The position numbers and the translations under genes were made by a program. Under the pieces are notes generated by a model. That model made no database searches, was not told the DNA's origin, and saw only the letters and a program-made list of their open reading frames with translations. DNA of 46,203 nt from the NCBI GenBank assembly GCA_964486055.1, contig CAZALE010000011.1, forward strand, positions 1-46,203, read 5' to 3'. Each line of letters starts with the position of its first letter. The first letter of the stretch is position 1. Shown one piece after another: positions 1 to 8,667 of this stretch. The DNA comes from J014 sp964486055. Its GTDB lineage: Bacteria > Acidobacteriota > Blastocatellia > Pyrinomonadales > Pyrinomonadaceae.

Positions 1-945
1 GAGATAATCCCACGCAAAAAGGTCGAATACAAGGGGAAAATATTAGAGGAACTCGATTTAGAGGCTATAATTCGTCGTCGTCCTCAGGTAGTGCTTATTG
101 ATGAGCTAGCTCATACGAATCCACCTGGGATGAAAAATAAAAAGCGTTACGAAGATGTGCTAGAAATTCTAGATGCTGGAATCTCAGTCGTGACGGCTGT
201 AAATGTTCAACATATTGAGTCGCTAAATGATGTAGTAGCGAGTATAACGGGCGTTCGTGTTCGTGAAACAGTGCCTGATTGGTTTTTTAAGCGAGCCGAT
301 GAGGTGGTTAACGTTGATGTTTCGGTGGAAACTCTGAGAACAAGGCTCCGGCAAGGCAAGATCTATGACATTGATCGCATTGAATATGCATTGAACAACT
401 TTTTCCGTAAGGGTAATTTATCGGCTCTCAGGGAGCTAGCACTTCGTCAGGTAGCTGAGGATCAAGAGACGAAAGCACGTGATTATCGAACACAGGAGGG
501 ACTAGAGCAAGCTCCGATACCAGAGCGTGTTATGGTCTGCATGGCTTCGCGTGGGAATGCTCAGAAGCTTTTACGCCTTGGAGCTCGCATAGCTGGCCGT
601 TTCGCGCGCGATTGGTATGCAGTTTATGTAGAAACTCCAGAGGAAACACCGGGAAGAATTAAGCCTGAGCACTATGCAAATCTGCAGCAAAACATAGCTT
701 TAGCTCGTGAGCTAGGTGCTCAGGTGATAAAGCTACAGGCAAAGAGTCGGAGACGTATTGCGGATGCTTTGATCGACTTTGCACGCAAAAACGCCATAAC
801 TCACGTGATTTTTGGCCAGTCAGCCAGATCAAGGTGGGACATCTTGTTACATGGTTCAATAATAAATCGTTTTTTGGCTGAAGTGCGAAATGCCACGGTT
901 CAGGTAGTTCCTCTTGAAAATACAGAGACACCAGATGTGAATTAA
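1..945 (+). CDS. KdpD-like sensor domain plus universal stress domain, kinase-less, 5' end outside window
   Basis: The reading frame is open from base 1, so the start and the Walker A region lie upstream of the window. The visible part carries the KdpD N-terminal signature: a Walker B-like VLIDELAHTNPPG, then KRYEDV, NVQHIESLNDVV, RETVPDW, and FFRKGNLSALRELALR. From about codon 160 a UspA-like alpha/beta domain follows (RVMVCMASRGNAQKLLRLG, later FGQSARSRW and a GSIINRFL loop). The protein stops after the Usp domain, with no histidine kinase transmitter or four-helix membrane domain. In full-length KdpD this region senses K+ or turgor and controls kdpFABC. In short forms the partner is unknown. 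No kdp genes are seen here, but upstream sequence is missing. Family assignment is firm; the role of the short form is inferred. Confidence 0.9.
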   Translation, partial: EIIPRKKVEYKGKILEELDLEAIIRRRPQVVLIDELAHTNPPGMKNKKRYEDVLEILDAGISVVTAVNVQHIESLNDVVASITGVRVRETVPDWFFKRADEVVNVDVSVETLRTRLRQGKIYDIDRIEYALNNFFRKGNLSALRELALRQVAEDQETKARDYRTQEGLEQAPIPERVMVCMASRGNAQKLLRLGARIAGRFARDWYAVYVETPEETPGRIKPEHYANLQQNIALARELGAQVIKLQAKSRRRIADALIDFARKNAITHVIFGQSARSRWDILLHGSIINRFLAEVRNATVQVVPLENTETPDVN

Positions 946-1033
946 TACAATTCCGAATCATGACGGATTAGTTACAATTAATTCACGTTGAGAATAGTGG
1001 CAAAAAAAGAGATTTTAAATTTCGAGCATGAAC

Positions 1034-1118
1034 TTAGGCTCGAGCTTAACAGCGGTTCTAATTCTAATCTGAGAGATAAGCCCGATATCTTAAGTTGATG
1101 ATCTTAGCTCGAGCCTAA
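1034..1118. repeat. 13-bp perfect inverted repeat between convergent genes
   Basis: TTAGGCTCGAGCT at 1034-1046 is matched by its exact reverse complement at 1106-1118, separated by 59 nt. Each arm contains the 8-bp palindrome GCTCGAGC. It lies between the 3' ends of the KdpD-like gene and the M16 operon. A long-loop bidirectional terminator or a protein-binding pair are both possible. Confidence 0.55.
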
Positions 1119-1129
1119 TTTTCAAGATA

Positions 1130-2932
1130 CTAATTTACTTTCTTGCCTGAAAAGGGTAAGGTGACGGACATTTGAGTCAATGAAATCGAGCCTTTCATTT
1201 GATTTTCTTTCACCTCAGCATTGACTTTAGCTTCGATTTGCATGTTTTGACCTGGCACAGAGAATATGACAGTAGCACTCAAACGATTACCCCTAACCTT
1301 GCCATTTTGTATTTGTGCTTTGCCTAGCGCGGAGTCGGCTGTGCCAGTTACTAGATCATCTTTTTGTTCGAGGAGTAACGTTAGATTTTGATTTGGTGCA
1401 CCCATCATAGATGCATCAATTGTTAACTCCCACTTTCCCGAGACATTGATTGCCGGTTTTTCATCAGATTTAGCGTAGTTGGAGATGTTTTGAGGATTTC
1501 CTTCGGTATCAAATATTTCGATTTTCGAAGCATAAGCTTTAACCTTGTCCAGTATTTCCTCGGCATCGCCAACGATAACAATAGCAGCCTTATCGGGCAA
1601 AATGTATTTTTGAGCTACCCTTTGCACGTCATCGGCAGTTACAGCGTTTACCTTTTCTGAATATGTCTGAAGATAATCAGAGGGCAGATCAAATAATTGT
1701 TGCTGAGTTATTAAATTTGTCAAACCTTCTTGTGTCTCGAGTCTTATTGGGAAGACGCCGGTCAGGAAGTTCTTGGCATCTTTTAATTCTTCCTCGGGCA
1801 CTTTGGAATCACGTATGCGGTTAAGCTCATAGAAAAATTCTTTCAGCGCATCTGCAGTAACTTGAGTCCTAACTTCTGCGGAAGCTTCGAAGTTTCCTGC
1901 CAGACGTTTCATATCGAAATTAGAATAAGCTCCATAGGTATAACCCTTAGACTCTCGCAGATTTAAAAATAATCTCGAAGATGCGCCAGCACCTAGTATT
2001 TGGTTCATTACTATGACTGGAAAATAATCTGGATGGTTACGAGGTATGGCGAGGTTAGAAATGACAATGTTTGATTGAGCCGAGCCTTTTCTGTCCACAA
2101 TGGTCAATGTCTTTTCGTTCCGAACTGGGGGCGATTCAAAATCCTTCTTAGGAATCTCGCCTGTTTGCCAGTTTCCAAATAGGTTTTCTATTTTGTCTAT
2201 TATCATCTTCGAATTAACATCGCCGACTATTATGAAAATTGCGTTATTGGGGATAAGAATTTTTTTACGCCACTCCACGAGCTTATCACGAGTTAATTTT
2301 TCTATATCCGATGCTTTGGGGCTGATAATCGAGTAGGGGTGCTTTCCGTAGATTACCCTCGCTACCTGCTCATCTGCAAGAAAACCTGGCTGGGATCTCT
2401 GAAATTTCAGTTCCTCTATGGTGTTTTGTTTATAAAGATTTAGCTCGTTTTCAGGAAAGATAGGGTTCAAAACCATGTCAGAGATGAGATCCAGAATTTT
2501 ATCTGAGTAAATGTTTAAGGAGGCACTGGAGATAATTAAGTTATCATGATTTGAGCTAGCTGATATTGAAGCTCCAAGACTCTCAACTTCTTCAGCAAAT
2601 TGTTTACTAGTTCGTTTGGCTGTACCTTGACTTAACATATGAGTCAAGGCGGCCGTTAATCCTATCTGATCGGCTGGGTCATTGATATCTCCTACTTTAA
2701 AGCAAAGTCTATAGTTAACGATTGGCAGGCGATTATTTTCAAATATAACAATTCGTAGTCCATTTTTTAGCGTGGTTTCTATCGGTTTTCCGATGGAAAA
2801 TGGAATTTCTTTCAGCGGTTCAGGAGGCTTTTTACGGAATTCTTCATTCATATTCTGAGCTCCAGATTTAATTGAGACAATTAGAATCAGAAACGATATC
2901 CATATGAATCGATTATTTGCAAGTCTAGACAT
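1130..2932 (-). CDS. M16 peptidase non-catalytic (beta) subunit, secreted, with C-terminal beta-rich domain
   Basis: 600 residues, beginning with a signal peptide (MSRLANNRF then a hydrophobic stretch to about residue 25). The M16 fold is clear, but the zinc motif HxxEH is degenerate: the position equivalent to GLAHFLEHM reads GLTAALTHM, so A94 and T97 replace the first His and the Glu. The C-terminal M16 half keeps the substrate-binding Arg/Tyr segment (RESKGYTYGAYS). After about residue 480 there is an extra domain of about 120 residues with GKWELTID and repeated beta-strand patterns, probably lipocalin-like. It follows the active subunit by 15 bp and has the good SD GAGAGGA before its ATG. 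This is the expected regulatory half of a heterodimeric M16B enzyme; that pairing is inferred from sequence complementarity and gene order. Confidence 0.9.
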   Translation of the reverse strand: MSRLANNRFIWISFLILIVSIKSGAQNMNEEFRKKPPEPLKEIPFSIGKPIETTLKNGLRIVIFENNRLPIVNYRLCFKVGDINDPADQIGLTAALTHMLSQGTAKRTSKQFAEEVESLGASISASSNHDNLIISSASLNIYSDKILDLISDMVLNPIFPENELNLYKQNTIEELKFQRSQPGFLADEQVARVIYGKHPYSIISPKASDIEKLTRDKLVEWRKKILIPNNAIFIIVGDVNSKMIIDKIENLFGNWQTGEIPKKDFESPPVRNEKTLTIVDRKGSAQSNIVISNLAIPRNHPDYFPVIVMNQILGAGASSRLFLNLRESKGYTYGAYSNFDMKRLAGNFEASAEVRTQVTADALKEFFYELNRIRDSKVPEEELKDAKNFLTGVFPIRLETQEGLTNLITQQQLFDLPSDYLQTYSEKVNAVTADDVQRVAQKYILPDKAAIVIVGDAEEILDKVKAYASKIEIFDTEGNPQNISNYAKSDEKPAINVSGKWELTIDASMMGAPNQNLTLLLEQKDDLVTGTADSALGKAQIQNGKVRGNRLSATVIFSVPGQNMQIEAKVNAEVKENQMKGSISLTQMSVTLPFSGKKVN

Positions 2933-2947
2933 TTTGATCCTCTCAAT

Positions 2948-4327
2948 TTACTTTGGTTTTCCTGGTATTACATCCAATTGCGCGCGATTTTCAGTGTTTA
3001 AGTATTTCGAGACGGCCTCTCGAATTTCGTTTGGTGTTATTGTCAGTAGCTCTTCTAATTCTTTATTTGCTAAGGAAGGATCGCCATCATATAGGGCAAA
3101 TTCACCAAGTCGTAGGGCGCGCAGCAATGATGATTGCCGCAGTCTGATCTCCGCATTAATCAGCTGATTGCGTAGTTTCTGCATTTCCTCAGGTTTTGGC
3201 CCTTCCGTGGCCAGTTGTTTGATTTCGTCGTAAATTTTCTGACGGATTTGTTTTACATCCTTTCCCGGTTTGGGTATGGCTCCTATCAATATGGCTGATG
3301 GACCACGACGTTCATCTGTCAAGCCTATTATTTGAACGACTGATTCGTCACCTTTTACTAATTTTTGATACAATCTCGAGCTCTCACCATCGTAGAGGAG
3401 TCTCCCGGCCAATTCTAAAGCCTTAAACTCGCGGGTGTTACGCGCAGGAATTTTCCATCCATCGATGAAAGCAGGTAACGGCGCTAATTTATCCTCGTAT
3501 GTTTTAGTTTTGATGGCTACCTCGGATGGCTCACTAACATCGATTGCCGGTGGGGTTGGTTGACTTGGTATACTAGAGAAATACTTTTCTATCAGGCGTT
3601 TCGTCTCCGAAATGTCGAAAGCCCCAGAGACTACGAGAACAGCATTATTTGGGGCATAATAGATTCGGAAAAACTCTCTTACATCATCTAATGTTGCAGC
3701 ATTAAGGTCATCCATGGAGCCGATAGTTGAATGAGCATTTGCGAAGTTCTTGTATATCATCGAGTTGATGATATCGATGACTTGGCCGTAAGGTTGATTA
3801 TCGTAACGAAGTCTTTTTTCCTCTTTCACGGTTTCTCTTTGGTTATCTAAATTCTCCTGATTAACGGCTAGAGATCGCATTCTATCTGATTCTAGCCATA
3901 AAGCCAAAGGTAACCACCTTGCTGGCAAAGTTTCGAAGTAGTTTGTGCGCTCTGAAGACGTTGTGCCATTCATCGTTCCACCAGCCTTGGAGATATAAAT
4001 AAAATGCTCACCTTTTTTGACGTTTTCAGAGCCTTGGAACATCATGTGCTCAAACAAATGTGCAAATCCGGTCCTGCCCGGTTTCTCATTGCGTGAGCCA
4101 ACATCATAATAAACTGCCACTGAAACAACCGGAACCGAATTATCAGGATTTAGAACAACCCTTAATCCGTTCGAAAGCTTGTAGTATTGTATGTCTAGTG
4201 GCTTCAGTTTTAAATTCTCTTCTGCTTTCATATCTATGCCTTTTTTTCCTTGAGCTAAATTGATGACGGATGAAATTGTTATTATGGATAAGCTGAGAGC
4301 AAGGCTGATGAACTTTTTAGAAATCAT
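2948..4327 (-). CDS. M16 zinc peptidase catalytic (alpha) subunit, secreted
   Basis: 459 residues with an N-terminal signal peptide (MISKKFISLALSLSI, cleavage near residues 25-30). The intact inverzincin motif HLFEH (H90, E93, H94) lies in GRTGFAHLFEHMMFQGS, and the downstream acidic helix ETVKEEKR supplies the likely third zinc ligand. The C-terminal half lacks the R..KG..Y.. segment that binds substrate in self-sufficient M16 enzymes; that segment is present in the downstream partner. First gene of a two-gene operon, with an SD-like AAGGAT about 10 nt before the ATG. Predicted to degrade peptides in the periplasm together with the partner subunit. Family assignment is firm and the substrate is unknown. 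Confidence 0.93.
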   Translation of the reverse strand: MISKKFISLALSLSIITISSVINLAQGKKGIDMKAEENLKLKPLDIQYYKLSNGLRVVLNPDNSVPVVSVAVYYDVGSRNEKPGRTGFAHLFEHMMFQGSENVKKGEHFIYISKAGGTMNGTTSSERTNYFETLPARWLPLALWLESDRMRSLAVNQENLDNQRETVKEEKRLRYDNQPYGQVIDIINSMIYKNFANAHSTIGSMDDLNAATLDDVREFFRIYYAPNNAVLVVSGAFDISETKRLIEKYFSSIPSQPTPPAIDVSEPSEVAIKTKTYEDKLAPLPAFIDGWKIPARNTREFKALELAGRLLYDGESSRLYQKLVKGDESVVQIIGLTDERRGPSAILIGAIPKPGKDVKQIRQKIYDEIKQLATEGPKPEEMQKLRNQLINAEIRLRQSSLLRALRLGEFALYDGDPSLANKELEELLTITPNEIREAVSKYLNTENRAQLDVIPGKPK

Positions 4328-4457
4328 CTGGTTTTAATCCTTCGGTGATTTTCCTTACTTTATCAATGAAATCATTTTGAATCAGAAAAAGCAAATCGTC
4401 ATGGAGCATGTAATTTGAACGTGGCTTTTGAGTTTCATGGGAACTTGATTCTTCGAT

Positions 4458-4463
4458 TACAAT
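4458..4463 (+). promoter_or_regulatory. -10-like hexamer immediately before the glycosyltransferase start
   Basis: TACAAT (5 of 6 to TATAAT) is followed by 7 nt and the ATG, placing a transcription start at or next to the initiation codon. No convincing -35 was found. The call rests on spacing and the absence of an SD. Confidence 0.4.
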
Positions 4464-4470
4464 ACGCCTT

Positions 4471-5565
4471 ATGCGCATTTTGCAAGTAAATTCTGCAAAA
4501 ACTTTTGGTGGTGGAGAACGGCATTTCGTCGATTTATGTCAAGGACTAGTAGAAAAAGGTCATGAGGTTTTTGCATTGATAAATCCGCAGAGCAATTGGG
4601 GAGATAGATTGCATTTTCTGAATGATAGGATTTTTAAGATATCAATTAAGAACTCTCTGGATTTTCCTGCGTCATTGAAGATAGCGAGTCTGTGTAAGGC
4701 TGAGAAGATTGAAATAATTCATGCGCACATTGCAAAGGATTTTTTTCCGGTAAGCTTAGCCTGTAGGATGTTGCGTGATACCAAGTTTTTTCTGACAAGA
4801 CACGTTTTATTTCCGATGCGAAGTGTATATAGACTAGCGCTTAGTAATTTGGATAAGGCAATAGCGGTGTCAGAGGCTGTTGCCATGGAGTTAAGGACGA
4901 TATTGCCGCGGGAAAAAATCGTCATCGTTCCAAATGGAATCAGAGTGGAGAATTGGCTTGGGTTAAATAGGTATAGCCGAGAGGATTTTCTAAAGCTTCA
5001 CGGCATTTCAAAAGAAGCTCAAATCATAAGCACTTTAGGGGAGTTGAAAGAGTTAAAAGGTCAGAGGGAATTTGTGCTTGCAGCGCAAATGGTGGTAAAT
5101 GAATTCCCTAATGCTTTTTTCATAGTTGTTGGGCAGGATAATACTCCAACTAAGAGTTTTCGTAGGGAATTGAAAAGACTGGTTAACGTGCTGGGGCTAG
5201 AAAAAAATTTTTTATTTCTGGATTGGGTTGAAGACACGGCAGAACTTTTCACTTGCACGGATGTTTTCGTTTCACCTTCGAGGAGTGAAAGCTTTGGACT
5301 AGCGATTTTAGAGGCAATGGCGAGTGGTGTGGCTATAGTAGCAACTAGAACTCACGGAGCTATGAATTTGTTGACAGATGGAATATCTGGAAAATTGGTG
5401 CCGATAAGAGAAGCATTAGAACTTGCATCTGCCATCAAATCGCTCTTAGCTAACGAGGAACTCAGGAAAACGCTCGGTAAAAATGCTCAGGAAAAAGCTA
5501 AACAATTTTCAATAGACAGGATGATAGACCAAATTGAAGAGGTTTATCGCTCTTCGATGGCTTAA
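4471..5565 (+). CDS. Family 4 glycosyltransferase (GT-B fold)
   Basis: 364 residues. The N-terminal Rossmann half starts MRILQVNSAKTFGGGERHF, with the Gly-rich loop typical of GT4 enzymes acting on LPS, capsule or exopolysaccharide. The C-terminal half shows IVIVPNGIRVENW, then LGELKELKGQ, then the nucleotide-sugar motif SPSRSESFGLAILEAMASG (E-x7-E). Sugar donor and acceptor cannot be read from sequence. The gene stands alone, divergent from the M16 operon. No SD precedes the ATG; instead a -10-like TACAAT ends 7 nt before it, suggesting a leaderless transcript. Confidence 0.9.
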   Translation: MRILQVNSAKTFGGGERHFVDLCQGLVEKGHEVFALINPQSNWGDRLHFLNDRIFKISIKNSLDFPASLKIASLCKAEKIEIIHAHIAKDFFPVSLACRMLRDTKFFLTRHVLFPMRSVYRLALSNLDKAIAVSEAVAMELRTILPREKIVIVPNGIRVENWLGLNRYSREDFLKLHGISKEAQIISTLGELKELKGQREFVLAAQMVVNEFPNAFFIVVGQDNTPTKSFRRELKRLVNVLGLEKNFLFLDWVEDTAELFTCTDVFVSPSRSESFGLAILEAMASGVAIVATRTHGAMNLLTDGISGKLVPIREALELASAIKSLLANEELRKTLGKNAQEKAKQFSIDRMIDQIEEVYRSSMA

Positions 5566-5632
5566 CCATAGTTTGAATTTAGGCTCTCCATATCCAACCC
5601 CTATGTTTTTTATGCTTATTTCCTCGAGATCT

Positions 5633-5656
5633 ATGATCTGCCGATCATTGTTTTTT
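5633..5656 (+). terminator. Intrinsic terminator of the glycosyltransferase gene
   Basis: ATGATC, loop TGCC, GATCAT, followed by TG and six T. The stem is only 6 bp, but the T-run and position 68 bp past the stop fit a rho-independent terminator. Confidence 0.5.
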
Positions 5657-5902
5657 AATTAACTAAACTTGAATTGCTCGGCAGTTTCAGGTCAGAGTCC
5701 TTATCTTTGATTAACTCAGAGGCTTTAGATCGAAAGTAGACAATTCATAAACGACGACTCAAGAAACAGACTGTAATGCTAGCGTGTGAATCGTTTCTCG
5801 ATAGAATTTCTGATAGGGATGATTTTTATGATAGAAACTTTTCTCTACATTAATATGTCGGCGCACTTACTGGGTTTGCGATTGACTATTATTGAAAGAG
5901 AT

Positions 5903-5933
5903 TTGATTTCTGCAGATAGCACTGCGCTATAAT
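5903..5933 (+). promoter_or_regulatory. Candidate sigma70-type promoter of the M1-like gene
   Basis: A consensus -10 TATAAT at 5928-5933 with TTGATT at 5903-5908. The 19-nt spacer is longer than ideal, so the -35 is uncertain. The predicted 5' leader is about 80 nt and ends in the SD AAAGAGG. Confidence 0.45.
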
Positions 5934-6021
5934 TTCAGTAGCTTGATTCAGTTCGTTAAGTAATCTAAAAAGACGATTCAAACATCTGAAATAAAAACTT
6001 CCGAATTAAAGAGGAAATTTC

Positions 6022-8145
6022 ATGCGTAAGATAGCCCATCTTTTATTTTTTATCGTGACTTTATCTTTATTAACACAGGCGCAAGAGAGAAAACGCGCTG
6101 GACTAAGTTTCGATATAGATAGCTACAAGGTCTTAGCTCGCATTGTACCTAGTGAAAATCGCTTGGAGGTCGTAGCTGACGTAACCATTAACACCTTAGT
6201 AGAAACTAGGACAGTAATATTTGAATTAAATGGTTCATTGAAGGTTGAAGAAGTTACAAAGGTAAGCGATACAGTCAGAGCTAGCAGTCCATCAATGGAA
6301 AATCTCGCATCTAATCCTTCGACGCCCAGCGCTGGCTCAACAACGAGAAATCCTCGCGCTACGCAGACCCCTTCTCCCACACCACAAAACAAACTGAATT
6401 TTATTCAGGATCAAGTTGGCGTATCAGAAATTGGGCCGAATGTCCGAGTGGATTTAGGCGAGACGCTGCCGGCTAATACACAACTAAAATTTAGATTCAA
6501 ATACGCAGGTAGTATATTGACCCCCGAAGGTGGACCTCTTTTGACAAAGAGACTGGCTTTTATCGGTGAGAAAAATGGATATTTGATGTATGCTTCTAGA
6601 TGGCTACCATTTCACGAGTATGCAGCAGATAGAGCCATAGCAGATATAACGATTGCGGTACCGACTGGCTACAAAGTAATAGGCTATAGCGACTCACCGG
6701 TAAATGAATCTCAGGGACAGTTTCGATTTGTTCAAACCAAACCAAATTTCGTTGGAAATTTTGTCTATAGCAATTACTTTGTTCTCAAAAAATTCGCACA
6801 AAATGGTTTAGAATTGCAATTCTACACTAAGCCTGGCACAGAGAACGTTGTTAAAGAATACTCGGATGTAATTTTTAAAGCTTTTGACTTTTATGCTAAG
6901 CAATTTGGTTTACCAGACTGCGGTGCTGGTCTGATTATTGCGCAAACCGATAGTGAAACCTTAGATTACTATACTGGTTACGGCATACTTTTACTTTCCG
7001 ATAAGATTCTCGAACAAGCTAGCCAAGCTGCAAAGGAGCGTTTGCCTAGAGAGGTTGCTTATCAATGGTGGGGATTTACGGTTGCCCTTAAGTCTTTTGA
7101 TGATGCTTGGATTTCACAGGGACTGGCAGAGTTTTGTGCGATTGAATTTCGTGAGCAAGGCGTTTCAGAGGAAAAACAAGAAGAGATAAGAAGAGAGCTT
7201 TTAGAAAAAGCACTGTCCTTTGAGCAGGTGGCATCTATTTTACGCGCTCCAGTAACGTTGGACGATACATCGACTGCTTATCAGTACATAATGTTCAGTA
7301 AGGGTGCATTTGTCTTCAGGCTTTTGAAGGAAACTCTGGGTAAGGAAAAGTTTTATCAGTTGCTGAGGAGGTTTCTTGAAACATATCGTGGCAAGAATGC
7401 CTCAATCGCTGATTTTGAAAAACTTAGCTCTGAAGTTGCGGGACAGCCAATGCGCTATTTCTTTGCTAGATGGGTTGAATCGACAGGAGTTCCAGAATTT
7501 ACAGTTGATTATGTCATTTTGAGAACCAGGGACAAAAAATTCATCACTCGTGGAACTGTAAAGCAGAATTACACAAGTCTTAAGTTACCGGTCGATATAC
7601 AGGTAATCGTTGAAGGTTCTGTAGAACAGCCACAACAAACCGTGATGATAGATGACGTTAGCGCAGACTTTCAAATTGTATCGGATAATAAGCCAATTAA
7701 GGTTGTAATCGATCCGAAGTTTAAGCTTCTGAGGATTTCCGAAGATTTAAAGGTTGCGGCGCTTGTAAGGCGTGGCCTAGAGCTTTTTAAAGAGGGCAAT
7801 TTGGCAGAAGCACAGAAGCAGTTTGAAAACGCATTAGAGCTCGATAGAAGTAATAAGTGGATCTACTACAATTTAGGTTTAGTTTATCTGGAACAGCGTA
7901 ATTATGATGTCGCAATTGACAATTTTAAGGTAATCACTTTAGGTGATAGAGAGACTACTAATCCTCAATGGGTCTACGTTTGGTCGTTCATTAAACTCGG
8001 GAACGCTTATGATGCGAAAGGAGATAGAACACGTGCCGTAGATGCATATAACAAAGCCATCCAGATTGGAGATAATTATGACAATGCTCAAGAGGTAGCT
8101 AAGAAGTTCTTATCGGAACCGTTTGATCCGACGAAAAATCAATAA
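6022..8145 (+). CDS. Secreted M1-fold protein with degenerate active site and C-terminal TPRs
   Basis: 707 residues: a signal peptide (about 1-20), an N-terminal beta domain interrupted by a Pro/Ser/Thr-rich linker (about 95-130), the M1 core, and a C-terminal TPR region from about 575 (RRGLELFKEGNLAEAQKQF, then YNLGLVYLEQRNYDVAI and KLGNAYDAKGDRTRAVDAY). At the HExxH site the sequence is REVAYQWWG: R343 and Y347 replace the two zinc His. Nineteen residues after Y347, where M1 enzymes have the third ligand (LNEG), there is ISQG with Q366. The GAMEN exopeptidase motif is also absent. WWG and the KGAFVF..L helices confirm the family. It is probably a non-enzymatic periplasmic scaffold or binding protein. 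The SD (6008-6014) supports this start. Confidence 0.87.
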   Translation: MRKIAHLLFFIVTLSLLTQAQERKRAGLSFDIDSYKVLARIVPSENRLEVVADVTINTLVETRTVIFELNGSLKVEEVTKVSDTVRASSPSMENLASNPSTPSAGSTTRNPRATQTPSPTPQNKLNFIQDQVGVSEIGPNVRVDLGETLPANTQLKFRFKYAGSILTPEGGPLLTKRLAFIGEKNGYLMYASRWLPFHEYAADRAIADITIAVPTGYKVIGYSDSPVNESQGQFRFVQTKPNFVGNFVYSNYFVLKKFAQNGLELQFYTKPGTENVVKEYSDVIFKAFDFYAKQFGLPDCGAGLIIAQTDSETLDYYTGYGILLLSDKILEQASQAAKERLPREVAYQWWGFTVALKSFDDAWISQGLAEFCAIEFREQGVSEEKQEEIRRELLEKALSFEQVASILRAPVTLDDTSTAYQYIMFSKGAFVFRLLKETLGKEKFYQLLRRFLETYRGKNASIADFEKLSSEVAGQPMRYFFARWVESTGVPEFTVDYVILRTRDKKFITRGTVKQNYTSLKLPVDIQVIVEGSVEQPQQTVMIDDVSADFQIVSDNKPIKVVIDPKFKLLRISEDLKVAALVRRGLELFKEGNLAEAQKQFENALELDRSNKWIYYNLGLVYLEQRNYDVAIDNFKVITLGDRETTNPQWVYVWSFIKLGNAYDAKGDRTRAVDAYNKAIQIGDNYDNAQEVAKKFLSEPFDPTKNQ

Positions 8146-8369
8146 TAGAGTTCATTGTACGCGCAATGGCGGCTTACGAATTTTCTACATAACTCAGTTA
8201 CTTGTGAACTACTGTTGTTTAATTTGCTATGTTTTTCAATTCGAAAGTAGCCAGAGATGAATAGACTGCAGTTGTTTTCACAGCTACAAGAATTGTTATC
8301 ATCTTAAGATTCAAAGATTAAGGGTTGAGAGCCACGAGCTAATAAATTTGCCTTGGGGTTCAAACTTAA

Positions 8370-8445
8370 TGGCGCTCGCGGCTGGACTCGAACCAGCGAC
8401 CTTCTGCTCCGGAGGCAGACGCTCTATCCCCTGAGCTACGCGAGC
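8370..8445 (-). tRNA. tRNA-Arg (anticodon CCG)
   Basis: On the minus strand a full cloverleaf folds: acceptor GCTCGCG with CGCGAGC, D arm GCTC...GAGC, anticodon stem TCTGC/GCAGA with loop CTCCGGA (anticodon CCG, reading CGG), and T arm GCTGG TTCGAGT CCAGC. Discriminator G, and CCA is encoded (8370-8372). The mature body is 73 nt. Confidence 0.97.
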
Positions 8446-8455
8446 TAGCATCTTG

Positions 8456-8484
8456 ATTCTAAATCTGCGGATCAGAGTTTTCAA
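8456..8484 (-). promoter_or_regulatory. Promoter of tRNA-Arg(CCG)
   Basis: On the minus strand TTGAAA, a 17-nt spacer and TAGAAT, ending 10 nt before the tRNA. A close sigma70 consensus match at exactly the expected distance. Confidence 0.75.
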
Positions 8485-8667
8485 TTCATGGTTGAGGTTT
8501 TATTGCGGTTTTCTCATTATTTTTATCGATTAGAGATTTCCCATGTTTGAATATGAACTAAATGATTCCAATATTTTACCCCCAACAGTCAAATATTTTT
8601 AGTTTAAATTACTCGCCAGACTATTAAGTTAGTTGATCTCATTAATTTATCTCGCAGCGTGATTGAT

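Larger units (their letters stand above)
5566..6021. other. 456-bp intergenic region holding a terminator and a promoter
   Basis: Between the glycosyltransferase and the M1-like gene. It holds a short hairpin with a T-run (5633-5656), a TATAAT (5928-5933) with a TTGATT 19 nt upstream (5903-5908), and an SD AAAGAGG before the next ATG. No coding frame or RNA gene was recognised in the middle part. Confidence 0.6.
8146..8667. other. Intergenic region containing tRNA-Arg and its promoter
   Basis: Apart from the tRNA-Arg gene (8370-8445) and its promoter (8456-8484) on the minus strand, nothing coding is seen. The flanks (8146-8369 and 8485-8667) are AT-rich with no strong hairpin. Confidence 0.6.

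Noticed and set aside
5657..5927. Possible non-coding RNA in the gap before the M1-like gene
   Set aside because: No long stable stem, no flanking promoter and terminator pair in the right order, and no resemblance to known RNA families.
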